This document shows positions 9,749-21,039 of a stretch of DNA of 64,000 nucleotides, in pieces. The notes under the pieces were generated by a model. It saw nothing but the letters and a program-made list of their open reading frames with translations. It searched no databases and was not told the origin of the DNA. The DNA comes from Macrothele yani (Eukaryota; Arthropoda; Arachnida; Araneae; Macrothelidae). Location: contig CM077010.1 in the NCBI GenBank assembly GCA_039090855.1, forward strand, positions 41,682,905 to 41,746,904, read 5' to 3'. The translations under genes and the position numbers were made by a program. The first letter of the stretch is position 1. Every line of letters starts with the position of its first letter.

Positions 9749-11379
9749 CCCAGCAAAAACACAAGTGCTGGGAAACTGCTGGCAACCAGCTGGCAGTGAT
9801 GGGTCACTGCTGGCTGAAATCTGCCGCTCACGGCCCGGTAGTGGTCCGTTGGTGGCAGCGCTATCAGTTGGCGAGCCATTGATGGCCCTGCAGCATCGCC
9901 GTGAATTGTGGGCCTCCAAGCAAGTGCCACTAGTGGCCCGTTGCTGGCAACCAATGCAGCCCCCAACAGCAGGAAGAAGCAACGGGACTGCGCATGCGCA
10001 GAAGCAACACTTGCTGTGTCTCTCATGGTACCAGTTAGTTGAAGACGACGCTATCGCCATCGTGTTATTTTAGTGGATGTTAAGAAAAAATCCATATGTG
10101 GAGAGGCGAATTAATTTCCTAATGAAATTTTACGTCGACGAAGATATCAGATTAAGCCGTGAAATACTAGATTACAGCCATGAAATACACCCACTCCATT
10201 CCCATGAATAACAATTCATGGAATGGAGTGGATGAATAACAAGAAAAAATTTGAAACCGCTTGAAACAAATATCCTGGAAAACCATTAAAACAACGTTTG
10301 TTGGAAAAAAAAAAAAGAATTATACGCGTACAAAATTTATTAATTATTTGAAAGAAAAAAAGCAACGCTATGTGGTGTACGCATCCATGGGTTGAATATA
10401 CAAGACTGGGAGGAATTCGCTTCTAAAAATAACGAGAAGTAAAATAAAATATCTTTTACTCTTTAAAACAAATGTAGCTTCGGACAACGGAAAGAAAAGA
10501 CACAACGTTAAAAATGTAACAGAATGTGACATGAACCCGGGTAAATATATATTTATTCAACAATCTCTTTTCAAGACAAGAACAGTACAAAACTTTGGAA
10601 AGCGACTTTAAGTATGTACACGCCTTGAAAATGAGTAAAGTTCCCTTAAGGTAAAAAAAAAAAAAAACTATTGTTACGTTGAAAAAATTAATTTATCAAT
10701 TATATGAAACTGACTTTTATGAAAATACCTCGCAATATTGTAAAATGAAAGAGGGAAGCATTCGATTACACATTGCATACCAAACAGACAGCTTTAAGCA
10801 TAGGCTTGAACGTGATAAATTAGTCCGGTCGGTAGAGAGCTCAGCTGTCACGCAAACAGCCCATGTTCAAATCTACTCCGATACAAATGGGTGTTTTTCC
10901 GATCTGTTGAGAAAAGTTCCCCAGCGCAGTGCTTAATTCACAAGCTTCGTCAGGGTAGAAAAAATTGTAGCTCTGGGAAGCTGTGGTTATCTTTGCTTTT
11001 TTTTTTTTTTATTATTATTATGGCTACTACTGGGAAATTGACGGACAAGATTCGGCAAGCCACCAGTTACATCACGTGGTTGCCGGCTGCTACTAACGGC
11101 ACACTAGCGGACCACATTAGGCTAGCCATCATTTCTGGCACGTGCTTGCAGGGCCACTGAAGGGCCACACTTGTGGCAGCTACTGCCTGTGATGGATCAC
11201 TGATAGCCCTGTTGTGGCATATGACAACTGATGGGGTGCCAAATGTTGGCCAGCTGTTAGCCTGAACTGCTGGCCCTTCTTTTGGCCACCCGGACATTTT
11301 ATTGACGGTTCGGCAGCGGCAACATAGTGCTGGTCCATTGCTGGCAGTGTTGGCTGCCAGCAAGACTGTTTTTGCTGGG
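9749..11379. mobile_element. TIR element with CCCAGCAAAAAC ends
   Basis: The ends are CCCAGCAAAAACAC (left) and its complement GTTTTTGCTGGG (right), each next to TA. Subterminal regions of about 300 bp on both sides are rich in GCTGGC and GCCAGC motifs. The middle, about 10070-10990, is AT-rich. It holds a 44-codon frame (10077-10211) with DEDIRLSREILDY, faintly like the N-terminal part of PIF/Harbinger transposases; that is a guess. Otherwise non-coding, so non-autonomous. The superfamily is undecided. Confidence 0.6.
10192..10230. repeat. Imperfect palindrome
   Basis: CACTCCATTCCCATGAA pairs with TTCATGGAATGGAGTG across a short loop, with one bulged C. It lies inside the CCCAGC element. 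Confidence 0.8.
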
Positions 11380-12287
11380 TAGTTCCTTTGTGTTCATAAT
11401 TGTGAAAAACTGCTACACACAGTATACATAAAATTCTTTTACTGATGTTCATTGCTTTTTCAGGCATTGTTTGTTTCCTAGGTTTTGGTTGTTATTGCTT
11501 TAACTTTGAGCACTAGAGTAGATAAAGGAAGGCAAAATGAAAGAAAGGGGTAAGCCATCGTATAGCAATGAACCGATCCAAGATGATAAGAGAAAGGAGC
11601 CCCTTAAATCCTTTAACCGGTTGTAAAGAATTAACTCGGGGTTAACAAAATGGGCTGAGCTAAACTCAAAAGAGTATATTCGCTGTCTAAGAAGTGGTTC
11701 GAACGCGACTAGAAGGAATTCATTCAGGGTATGTTTTTGGATGCTTTAATCTTGAACGTAACTCATACGAGTTACGTTCAAGACAAAAGCATTGAAAAAA
11801 GTTGCGTTCGTCTTTAGATTTGTAATTCAGAGTGGTCATTCAGGCGTATAATTGACACCAATCCCTTCTGAGAAATTAACTGATAAAGGGCTATGGCAAT
11901 GGAGCCAAGTTTATGGAAGGAGAGAGAAAACATTTGAGTAACTTTTTCTTACCCAGTTGCATGATGTTCGTGTCAGCGATACTAGCCCTTCCCTATTATG
12001 TTTTAGGTCGTGGAACAGGGAATATAGCACAGGAAGGGAGGGCTAGCACCTATAATAGGTTTATTTTCGCTGCTGATGTGATGAGATGTGGTAAAGATAA
12101 ATTATTTAAAATTACTTTCCCGTAGCTTTCGTTAAACCCGGTCGCTATATGAACATTTATTTCTGTTTCGAGGAAGCAAAAGTTTTTGGCACCGTTTAGC
12201 ACAGTACATCGGCCGCTTAAAGGGTTAAGTTTTGTGTTCGTTTTCTAATGTGAAGCGTTTTACCTGGAAGTTTTCAGAACCTATTTA
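11380..12287. other. No gene recognised; includes a hairpin at 11741-11790
   Basis: Stop-dense sequence. A perfect 14-bp arm pair, CTTGAACGTAACTC and its complement, spans 11751-11782 with a 4-base loop. Outer arms ATGCTTT and AAAGCAT extend it. A second weaker inverted pair around TAGCCCTTCCC lies at 11985-12050. Short frames here match nothing known to me. Confidence 0.5.
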
Positions 12288-12594
12288 CACTATCAGACAA
12301 AACATTAAAACCACCTATATAATATGATGTACTATACCGTGCAAATTAATTGGGAACAAGCTATTTTATTCTCAGAATTGTAATGTGATCGCCAGTTGAT
12401 GTCGGAAACCCACGTAAACCGGTTTTATCGCTGTGAGAGGTGGTGTGACTGTTAGAACTTGATAGTATGAATGTGGTTTGACCGGTTTTAAACAGGAAAT
12501 AGACACTTCAGCTTCAGTTGTGAGCTTTCGTGTGTGACAAGTGGATGTTAGCTTTTGCTTTCTGTGAGTACGTGTTGCTTTCGTGTATTAAAAA

Positions 12595-13620
12595 ATGGAT
12601 ATTTCCCCAAGGAAGCGTGCAAAAATAATTGCTCTGAAGGATCACACTTCTGTGACAGTGAGAGATATCGCTTCTGCAGTTGGTGTAGGCAAATCAAGTG
12701 TATCAAGACTGCTTACGCGATACAATGCATCTAGATCATCGTCTCCAAAAAGGAGAGGTAAATGTGGAAGAAAATGAAAAACAACTCCACGAACCGATAA
12801 ATATCTAATCAGAAATAGTAAAATGAATCCCCCCCCCAAAAAAAAACAAAAAAACAAAACAAGCACTGACCTTCAAAGAGATTTATTGGCTAGTGGTTGT
12901 GATGTTAGTGGTTCAACTGTACGCCGTAAGCTTCTGGAAGTTGGCCGGAAGGCAAAAAGACCAAAGAAAAAAAAAACAATATTTGAATACGAAAATGAAG
13001 ATAAAACGTTTAGCATGGGCCAAAAAATATAAATCATGGACTGCTGACGACTCGAAAAAGGTAATTTTCAGTGATATAACTCATTTATTTGTGCAGGGTT
13101 ACCCAGCAAATGTCGTTAGACGAAGCAACTGTGAATCCTTAAGATCTGAGCATGTCAAACAAACTGTAAAACACCCTCTAAAACAGATGTTTTGGTGTTT
13201 TTCACATCAAATGGCACTAGAAGCTTAGTTCCTGTTCAAGGTATGATGAATTCAGCCAAGTACGTAGAAATAACACAACGTAGGGTTGTTCCATTCTTGC
13301 AAACCTTTGACGGTACATTTCAACATGACTTGACCCCATGTCAAAATTCGAAATTGGTCAAGAATTTCATGCTGGAAAATCAAATTCATTTGCTTGATTG
13401 GCCTGGAAATTCACCAGACTTAAATCCCATAGAAAACTTGTGGAATATTTTGAAGAGATGTTCAGGTAAAATGGACTGTACAACCAAAGAACGCATGATA
13501 ACGAATGCTATAAAAGTGTGGTTCCACGATTATGAAGTCAAAAATGTGTGCACTCAATTAGTGGAGTCAATGCCAAAACGAATTCAAGAGGTCATAGCTG
13601 CTAAAGGAGGACATACTTAA
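12595..13620 (+). pseudogene. Tc1-like transposase (Tc1-B)
   Basis: Starts MDISPRKRAKIIAL, with a first HTH (VRDIASAVGVGKSSVSRLL) at residues about 20-40. A stop follows GKCGRK, and the chain resumes in the same region as STDLQRDLLASGCDVSGSTV. The catalytic segments are VIFSDITHLF (first D), FQHDLTPCQ (second D) and SPDLNPIENLW (E). The C-terminus is SMPKRIQEVIAAKGGHT. The acidic triad is present, but at least one stop and two frameshifts break it. Length (about 340 residues) is normal for the family. Confidence 0.85.
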
Positions 13621-13660
13621 TACTAATACAGGTATTTATCAGTGTATATCAAGGCATAGA

Positions 13661-14292
13661 TCGATTGATGGAGAAAAGCTGGAGATAACAGACACGTACG
13701 TTTATCTTGGACAGCAGATATCAAGTGAGGGTCACATTGATGAAGAAATTAATCTGCGTATAAAACTTGCCTGCAGAGCTTTTGGAAGAAACAGCATAAT
13801 TTTCAAGAGCAATATGCCATTATGTCTTAAAAGAAAAGTGTTTGATCAATGCATCCTTCCAGTGCTTACGTATGGTGCAGAGACGTGGACCTTAACTAAA
13901 AGAGACGTACAAAGGCTGCAGACAACTCAAAGCAGCACGGTGAGGTGCATGCTTGGTGTAACCAGGAGAGATAAGAAGAGGAACTCGTGGATCCGAAAAA
14001 TGACAAGAGTGGAAGACATCATGATCAGAGTTAAATCCCTGAAATGGCAATGGGCTGGACATACTGCCAGAAGGACAGACCATCGATGGACAGCCGAAAT
14101 TTTAGATTGGATCCCAAGGGACAGAAAAAGACCTAGAAGAAGACCACATGGGAGATGGGTGGATGAAATTTGAAAGTTTGCCGGAGTAACATGGAGGAGA
14201 CTGGCACAAGAGAGACCGTTGTGGAAGAAACTTGGGGAGACCTTCGTCCAGCAGTGGATTGATAATGGTTGACAATGATGATGATGATGATG
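13661..14292 (+). mobile_element. RTE-clade LINE fragment, 3' end
   Basis: A 5'-truncated non-LTR retrotransposon flanked by the 13-bp repeat ATCAAGGCATAGA (13648-13660 and 14293-14305). It encodes the end of the reverse transcriptase polyprotein: VLTYGAETWTLTKRDVQRLQ, WQWAGHTARRTDHRW and RKRPRRRPHGRWVDEI, features of the RTE clade. It ends in a TGA trinucleotide run, as RTE elements often do. Only one stop is seen in this part, so it is fairly young. Related copies are at 18637 and 60170. Confidence 0.85.
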
Positions 14293-14434
14293 ATCAAGGC
14301 ATAGAATGATATAAAGGCATAGTTTTGGAAAAAAGAGGGATTTTTTACTTTGTCCCAATTAATTTGCACTGTATAGTAGGCCCTCCTCTCGACGCCAAAC
14401 AAGCTCTCTCCCGATAAAGCATAGATTCAACGAG

Positions 14435-14611
14435 ATGCTGGTAGGTGTTGTGACGTGCCTACCCAGCAGGACGCACACGATATAAAGGCAGATAGCAGCG
14501 ATAACGAGCGTCCGCGTAGCTCAATTGGTAGAGCGACTTATTCCGGAATGAGGGGGACCCGGGTTCGATCCCCGGCGTGGACAAAGATGACGGAGAAATT
14601 TACTTCGTGAT
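14435..14611 (+). repeat. tRNA-derived SINE, family B, copy 1
   Basis: A leader of about 75 bp (GACGTGCCT..AGCAGGACGC.. to AACGAGC) precedes a full tRNA-like unit at about 14511-14582. A 7-bp acceptor stem (GTCCGCG/CGTGGAC) and the B box GGTTCGATCCC are visible. The tail is GGAGAAATTTACTTCGTGAT. Copies at 37428, 37838, 53754 and, in part, 27325 share leader and tail. It lies inside Tc1-X and ends the transposase frame. The anticodon stem is poor, so it is read as a SINE and not as a working tRNA. Confidence 0.75.
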
Positions 14612-15540
14612 AGTGTCTCTTGATATTTGATACCATGATCGCGCAGTTTCCGTAAATTACGTGGTTGGGGTGATGCTGCTCGTACCCGTTTCTCCAACTT
14701 GAACCGCAAATGCTCGATAGTATTCATGTCCGACGAATTTGGGGGCCATGGCAATAAATAGAATTCCTCTTCATGTTCTTGGAACCATTTCTGAACCTTC
14801 TTCGCGGTGTGGCATGGAGCATTGTCTTCTTGAAAAACTCCATCTCCGCCAGGAAATTCAGTCGCCATGAAGGGGTGTACTTGGTCAGTCACGATGTTCA
14901 GGTAAGCGGCAGCTGTCAGAGTTCGCTCTACCGATATAATGGGTCCAAGTGTTTCCCAACAAAATATAGCCCATACCATCGCAATCCCTCCAACCGCCTG
15001 GATCCGTCTCACAGTGCATCCAGGCTTATTTGGGTAAATGTCACACACAACCTCGTCCATCAACATAGTGTAACAGAAAACGGCATTCGTCTCACCAGGA
15101 GACCCTCTTCCATTCTTCTGTTGGGCAGTGTCGATGATTACGTGCCCACTACAAGCGTTGACGACGGTGAACGGCTGTGGGCATAGGCACACGAAGAGTC
15201 TGTAGCTAAGAAGATCCGTATTCAAGAGCGTATGATGAATTGTGTGTTCGGATACAATAGGCACTTCATCACAATCGCAATTATGTGTAATGTCAGCCTC
15301 AGTGGCCCTCCTGTTGCTGGGGACAAGACGAAATAGCTCGCACTGACCTCTGCCACCGATGTGGCGTAGCTTGTTCAACTCCATGTTGACGCCTCGAAGT
15401 GTTACCTGTTTCCTACCATCTTTGTTACGTACTTACAATTGCATAGCGAGAGCAGCCTACTAGCGTCGCTGTTTCGGAGATGCTCTTACCAAGGTTTTTT
15501 GATGTAACGATCTGGCCTTTATCGAAATCAGATGCATCAT
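14612..15540 (-). pseudogene. Tc1-like transposase (Tc1-X)
   Basis: On the minus strand the N-terminal part near 15535-15440 reads SDFDKGQIV, then [20 protein letters not shown] (HTH). After a frame change there is a long open segment from 15384: RATEADITHNCDCDEVPIVS, MDEVVCDIYP near the first aspartate, VFQEDNAPCHTAKKVQKWF with the second, and SSDMNTIEHL with the final glutamate. The reading ends in the SINE at 14611, so the C-terminal 50-60 residues are displaced. Two or more frame breaks. Confidence 0.8.
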
Positions 15541-15599
15541 TTGTTTTTCCTATCTTGAGACAAAACGAAATACTGACTCAGAGAGCTCCGATCCAGATA

Positions 15600-16834
15600 C
15601 ACTATAAAGATAAAGGTCATCGCAAACCTACCAGAGGAACACAACATGGCATTTCTTGACATACATTAGTACGGTGTCGGTCCACCTTTGGTTTTAATGC
15701 ATGCACTGACCCTCCGAGACAGGCTTTCGACAAGATTTTGGAACACGGCGATGTGCTTCTATTCTGTACATAATGGTGCCGCTAAATGTTTCTTAGTAGT
15801 AGGCCTTGGTTCCAAACTTCTTATGCGGCGCTCTAATTCATTCCAAAAGTGCACTATGGGATTAAAAACACGGCTCTGTGCTGGCCAGTCCTTGCTTTAT
15901 GGATCGGTGCATTATCCTCCTGGTACCAACAAGGCTCGGTTCCATAGTAATGCCACGGAGTTGATAAGGCATAATTGTCCAAAATATCGAGACAGACGTG
16001 ATGGTTAACAGGTTTGTCCACGATAACCAATGGGCCGGGACCATACCACGAAAAACACCCCCACACGAGTACACTGTCAGCTCCAAACTTGACCGTGGGA
16101 ACAGTACACTGTGGTACATAGCGTTCGCCCAGCTGCCGTCATACCCACACACGGTCATCTGACTGATAAATCGTGTATCTGGATTCATCTGTCCATAGGA
16201 CCCGCTTCCGTTGATCTACGGTCCACGATAAATGTCCTTACACCATGTTAAACGACGAGTAGCATTCCGAGTGGAGATGAAAGGCTTATGAGCAGCCGCA
16301 CGACTACGGTAACCCATGGAATGAAGTTCTCGGCGCATGATACGTATACAGGAAGAGGTTCCAGCATTTTTACTCACCTGTACACTGAGTTCTTGTGCAT
16401 TACTCAGTCGATTACCTGTAACGACTCACCTGTACACTGAGGTCTTGTGCATTACTCAGTCGATTACCTGTAACGACTCTCCTGAGGCTTCGACGTCCTC
16501 TATCACTGATTTTCGTTGGTCTGCCGGTACGTTTTGCTACTTCAGGAATGCCAGGTGTCTTCCACTTATTCAGGACATCCAAAACAGTTGACTGAAACGC
16601 CTCTCGGTTTCTCTTATGGACAACCCACTAATATAATAACCAACAATCTTCCCTCTCTCAAAGTCAGTTCTCTCCCGCCGCGGCATTTTCACTCAATCTC
16701 ATAGTGTGATACGATCGCGGTCAGCCGCAGGCTTGTTTTTATACCGTTTGCAGTAGTTCCGCGCATCTTAACAAAGCAGCGGATCCGTTCATTTGCTTTT
16801 GAAGGGGTATCCGGTGGCTTTTGTCAATATAGTG
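15600..16834 (-). mobile_element. Tc1-C: Tc1-like element with internal deletion
   Basis: The right TIR is CACTATATTGACAAAAGCCA read in reverse; the left (CACTATAAAGATAAAGGTCA) is decayed. TA flanks both ends. Minus-strand pieces give an HTH region near 16650-16480, and TRFISQMTVCGYDGSW and the second-aspartate segment YQEDNAPIHKAR near 15900. The segment between this and the final glutamate is lost. It is the same family as 19797-21030. A 58-bp stretch with ACTCACCTGTACACTGAG is duplicated in tandem near 16372-16480. Confidence 0.8.
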
Positions 16835-16930
16835 TATATCATTCGCACCCTTGGCACTTGACGCTGATTGGCTGCGCGCGTGCTTAGTTGCATAATACAC
16901 AGGTAGTTTTAATGTTTTAGCTGATCAGTG

Positions 16931-18253
16931 TATACGTGTCACAAAAACTCTTTTCCTAGCTATTCGATTGAAAAACTGATTTTGGCTTTACAAAATTTGG
17001 ACCATTTCTTCCACGCATATCTTCGGCGAACACCTTTCCTGATGTTCGGCATCCAAACATATTTGAATTTACCGGGAAAACTCATTTTGAAGAGCGCGGA
17101 ATGCGAAAATTCATCTTGAATATAAATTTATTTCTCATATGCAGTTTTGTCTGAATCGGGTAAAGTTCTTCATTATTGATTTTGGTTGAAAAGCTTTCTT
17201 CTGTAGGTGACAGTAATGGATACAAAATATTGAAAAAAGTATTGGACCACATGAGTAGAAACGTACATTATAATGCAGAGAACACGCAGATAGGGATTAT
17301 GCAAATGACGTAGATGAAGTTCCAGGACGCATCGTATGTAAGGAAGATATCAGTAAACAGTACCATTCATTTTCAACTAAAATACCACGCAGAATTGAAT
17401 TAACAATTTCGAACGTGGACATTCTTTGAGATATTCTACTACATCAAATACTTCTATGTATTCAGAATTTATGTATGTGCTTCTTTATCCTTTTGTTAGC
17501 GATCAAGTACACTTTATCAAGAAAACTTTCCCGAGATGTTAATGTATTTTATTTTATTTAGAAATCTGAATGACTTATTAGATTCGCTGAGAACTAAATA
17601 CATTCTTAAATTGGGAGAATGCCAACACTCCCAAGAGGAAGCATAATATCAAAATTCTTCCTTTCTGAGGGTTAAGAGCTGATAAGGTATTTTTGAATTG
17701 ACGCTGAGAAGGTCCGGGTGTCATGTTATGCTAAACAGTTCTTATACTTTGAGACATGTTTCATTAACTTTAACCATGTTCGCATCTACTTATAGGGTGT
17801 TTCACGATGAGTGTCTGAAAGGAATAGGAAAGTAACGTAGCAGTAAAGTGAAGAATGAAAAATACGCAGAAAACAAAGGACAATTTAGCTATGAGAGTTG
17901 CACCCTCGGAATGGATGATTTTGGAAAAATGCAAAAATTAAATATTTATACTGCCCTCTCCCCACGGCAGAAACCGAACTCAATTAATAAAAAACGCCCC
18001 GGACCGAATTAGGGGGAAAGACATTTACCTGGACGCTTTACAGGAATATTTCGCTGAGTTACCGATAGTTGAAATTCTGGACGTATTCCAGCTCACCGGT
18101 AGTGAACATGTGCAGCATAACATTTAGCATAGTTAAAAGTAACGCATAACGTGTGCAGTGTCTGTTTCGGAATCGGACGCCTCTAATGTTTGAACAGACA
18201 ACATGCAGGTTGTCGTTTTTAAATGGAAATGCAGATGTACCCTGTATGTACAG
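16931..18253. other. No gene recognised
   Basis: AT-rich, stop-dense. A TAGGGTGTTTCACGATGAGT segment at 17806 resembles the outer bases of mariner-like elements seen elsewhere here, but no matching right end was found. No tRNA-like unit or coding motif. Confidence 0.4.
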
Positions 18254-18636
18254 TGAACTCTCGTTGATTCGGACTTCGCCTAATTCAGACAATCCCTAAA
18301 AAAAAAAACAAAAAAAAACACTTGAATTTTGAACTTAAGTGTAAATGCGAGAAGCAATTTCACGGGAGCAAGTAGTGATCTGAGTTTCAGAAAGCAAATG
18401 TCTCCGTGATGACTCACCACCGCGTTCAAACGATTCCGCCATTCTCAGTCAAGAAATTGTGGACAGCGTGACTGCAACGACAAGTTCTGCAGACAAAGTA
18501 GAAGAAGAAGACAGCAATCTGCCAAAAATGAAGCTGGGTGACATAAAAGAACACTTGAATTGTGTGATGAAGTGAATTGAGGAAAGCGAAAATGAAAAAA
18601 ATATCTGCTGTGTACTACGATTACAAAAAAATATAT
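18254..18636 (+). mobile_element. pogo-like element, internally deleted
   Basis: The left end reads GTGAACTCTCGTTGATTCGG then ACTTCGCCTAATTCAGACAA, the pattern of pogo/Tigger termini. About 120 bp later a plus-strand reading gives QEIVDSVTATTSSADKVEEE and NLPKMKLGDIKEHLN, the acidic tail typical of pogo-like transposases. Helix-turn-helix and catalytic domains are missing. The 3' TIR is not visible; the sequence runs into the RTE fragment at 18637. Confidence 0.6.
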
Positions 18637-19697
18637 CATCATCATCATCATTGTCAACCATTATCAATCCACTACTGGATGAAGGTCTCCACAAATTTCT
18701 TTCACAATTGTCTGTCTTAAGCCTGTCTCCTCCATGTCACTCCAGCATGCTTTCGAATTTCATCCATCCATCTCCCATAGGGTCTTCTTCTGGGCCTTTT
18801 TCTGTCCCTCGGAATCCAGCCTAAAATTTCCGTTGTCCATTGGTGGTCCGTTCTTCTGGCAACATGTCCATCCCATTGCAATTTCAGTGATTTCACCCTT
18901 GTCATGATTTTGTCCACTCCTGTCATTTTTCGTATCCACAAGTTTCTCTTCTTATCTTTCTTGGTTGCACCAAGCATTCATCTCTCCATGCTTCTTTGAG
19001 TTGTCTTCAGTCTTTGTACGTCTTTTTAGTTAAGGTCCAGGCCTCTGCTCTCTAAGTAAGTACTGGAAGGATGCATTGATTAAACACTTTTGTTTTAAGA
19101 CATAATGTCATACTGCTCTGAAAAATTGCTCTGTTTCTTGCAAAAGCTCCCCATACATGTTTATTACTCCGATTCATTTCTTCATCAGTGTGTCTCTCAC
19201 TTAATACCTGCTGCCAAAGATAAATATAGGTATCGGTAGTCTCAAGCTTTTCTCCATCAATCGGTAAATCTTAGTTTCTTGTAAAAGCATTGTACATCAC
19301 TTTTTTCTTCTGAAAGTTCATTTTTAATCCCACTTCTTTACTCTTGTCAGCAAGTTCTTGGATCATGCTCTGTAATTCTGAAATGGTAGTTCCAAAAATT
19401 ACTACGTCATCAGAAAAAACGAAGGTGAGTTAAATAATCTCCATTAATCTTTATCCCTTTGTTTTCCTAGTCCAATGATTGAAAGGCTTTTTGCAATAGG
19501 CATTAAAGAGCTTGTACAATATGGTGTCGCTTTGTCTCACTCCCTTTCTAATTTTTATGTGTGCTGTATCCTCAAATATCTGAACCTTTGCACTTGCATT
19601 TTCATAGATGTTATTAAAAATGCTAATGTATGCGTCTTGGATTTCAAAGCCATTGTAACTGCTGATGCTTCTTCGAAGATGCTTACACAATTTCAAA
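18637..19697 (-). mobile_element. RTE-clade LINE fragment
   Basis: Minus strand; its 3' end lies at 18637 in a (TCA)n run. The coding part includes SISSYNGFEIQDAYISIFNN and IRKGVRQSD from the reverse transcriptase (19696-19451), and WIRKMTGVDKI and PRDRKRPRRRPYGRWMDEI from the C-terminus (18977-18717). The catalytic YADD region is damaged by frameshifts around 19330-19430. It is longer than the other two RTE copies here. The 5' end is at an A-rich run near 19697. Confidence 0.8.
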
Positions 19698-19718
19698 AAA
19701 AAAAAAATATATATATAT

Positions 19719-19782
19719 AAAAGTCACCGGACACCTCTACATATATATATATGTAGAGAGAGAGAGGTGTCCGGTGACTTTT
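19719..19782. repeat. Two Tc1 TIRs back to back (64-bp palindrome)
   Basis: AAAAGTCACCGGACACC and its complement GGTGTCCGGTGACTTTT face each other across about 30 bp of AT and AG repeat. The arms equal the TIR of the Tc1 at 19797-21030, which begins 15 bp further on. It may be a minimal deletion product of that family or a rearranged end. Confidence 0.8.
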
Positions 19783-19796
19783 GTAAATAAATATAT

Positions 19797-21030
19797 ATAT
19801 ATTGACAAAAGTCACCGGACACTTAGAAGAGAAACAGAACATAGTATTTATTGGCATACATTAGCACGGTGTCGGTCCACCTTTGGCCTTAATGCATGCA
19901 CTGACCCTTCAAGACATGCGTTCGACAAGGTCATGGAACAAAGCGATAGGTATGCGCTTCCATTCGGTACATAATGCTGCTGCTAACTGTTGCTTAGTGG
20001 TAGGCTTTGGTTCTAAACTTTTTATGTTGCGCTCTAATACACCCCATAGGTTCTCTGTGGGATTAAGATCAGGGCTCGGTGCTGACCAGTCCACCCACGA
20101 AACGGAATTATCGTCAAACCACGTCGTAACAGTCCTTGCTTTATAGCTCGGTGCATTATGGTACCAACAAGGCTCGGTTCCATAGTATTGCCACAGAGTT
20201 GGTTGCGCATAATTGTCTCGAATATCAAGGCAGACGTGCTGGTTAAAAGGTTTGTTCCTGATAACCAATGGGCCGGGACCTTACCACGAAAAACACCCCC
20301 ACACGAGTACACTGCCAGCTCCAAACGTGACCGTAGGAACGGTACACTGTGGTAAATAGCGTTCCCCGGCTGCCGCCATACCCACACACGGCCATCAGAC
20401 TGATGGATCGTGTATCTGGATTCATCAGTCCATAGCATCCGTTTCCATTGATCTACGGTACACGATAAATGTCCTTTACACCATGCTAAACGAAAAGTAG
20501 TATTCCGAGTGGAGTTGAAAGGCTTATGAGCGACCTCAGGACCAAGGTAACCCATGGAATAAAGTTCTCATCAAATGGTACATGTACATGCCAACGTTTC
20601 AGCATTTTTACTCACCTGTACACTGAAGTCTTGTCCAGTACTCCGTCTAATAGCTTTAATGACTTTCCTGAGGCTTCAACGTCCTCTATCACTGATTTTC
20701 TTTGGTCTGCCGGTACGTTTCGCTGTTTCAGGCATGCCATGTGTCTTCCACTTATTCAGTACATCCAAAACACTGGACTTGGGTATGTTTAAACGCCTCT
20801 CGGTTTTCCTTATGGACAACTCACTAATGTAAGACCCATCAATCTTTCCTTTCTCAAAGTCAGGTCTCTCATGCCGCGACATTTTCACTCAACCACACAG
20901 TGTGATGTGATCACCGTCAGCGTCAGGCTTGTTTTCATACCGTTTGTAGCTGTACCGCGCATCTTAGCAACGCAGAGGATCCGTTCATTTTCCTTTGAAG
21001 GGGTGTCCGGTGACTTTTGTCAATATAGTG
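19797..21030 (-). mobile_element. Tc1-C2: Tc1-like element, nearly full length
   Basis: TIRs are TATTGACAAAAGTCACCGGA at 19798 and its complement ending 21030, with TA outside. On the minus strand the HTH region reads MSRHERPDFEKGKIDGSYIS and ISELSIRKTERRLNIPKSSV (20888-20780). The first catalytic segment [20 protein letters not shown] is at about 20445-20385, and DLNPTENLWGVLER carries the final glutamate near 20075. The second-aspartate motif is shortened (WYHNAPSYKAR), so that residue is lost. Frameshifts separate the three parts. Confidence 0.85.
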
Positions 21031-21039
21031 TAAGTAGTT

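Larger units (their letters stand above)
12332..14376 (+). mobile_element. Tc1-B: Tc1-like element carrying an RTE fragment
   Basis: TIRs share GTGCAAATTAATTGGGA; the outer bases are CTATACCG on the left and, in reverse, CTATACAG on the right. TA flanks both sides (12330-12331 and 14377-14378). The transposase lies at 12595-13620. A LINE fragment (13661-14292) has landed between the gene and the right TIR. Without it the element is about 1.4 kb, a usual Tc1 length. It sits inside Tc1-X, close to that element's left end. Confidence 0.85.
12288..16930 (-). mobile_element. Tc1-X: Tc1-like element holding three nested insertions
   Basis: The ends form an inverted pair, each next to TA: CACTATCAGACAAAACATTA on the left, and CACTGATCAGCTAAAACATT on the right read in reverse. 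Removing Tc1-B (12332-14376), a SINE (14435-14611) and Tc1-C (15600-16834) leaves about 1.2 kb. What remains runs in order: left TIR, coding 3' end with a GATTCAACGAGATGCTGG segment (14426-14443), transposase on the minus strand, leader and right TIR. The layout agrees with other Tc1 copies here, for example 21040-21950. It is the oldest member of this nest. Confidence 0.75.

Noticed and set aside
14511..14582. A working tRNA gene
   Set aside because: The anticodon stem is poor, and the same unit occurs four or more times with a fixed leader and tail, so it belongs to a SINE.
14773..15186. 137-codon plus-strand frame
   Set aside because: Antisense shadow of the Tc1-X transposase.
17806..18245. 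Mariner-like MITE starting TAGGGTGTTTCACGATGAG
   Set aside because: No inverted partner was found on the right side.
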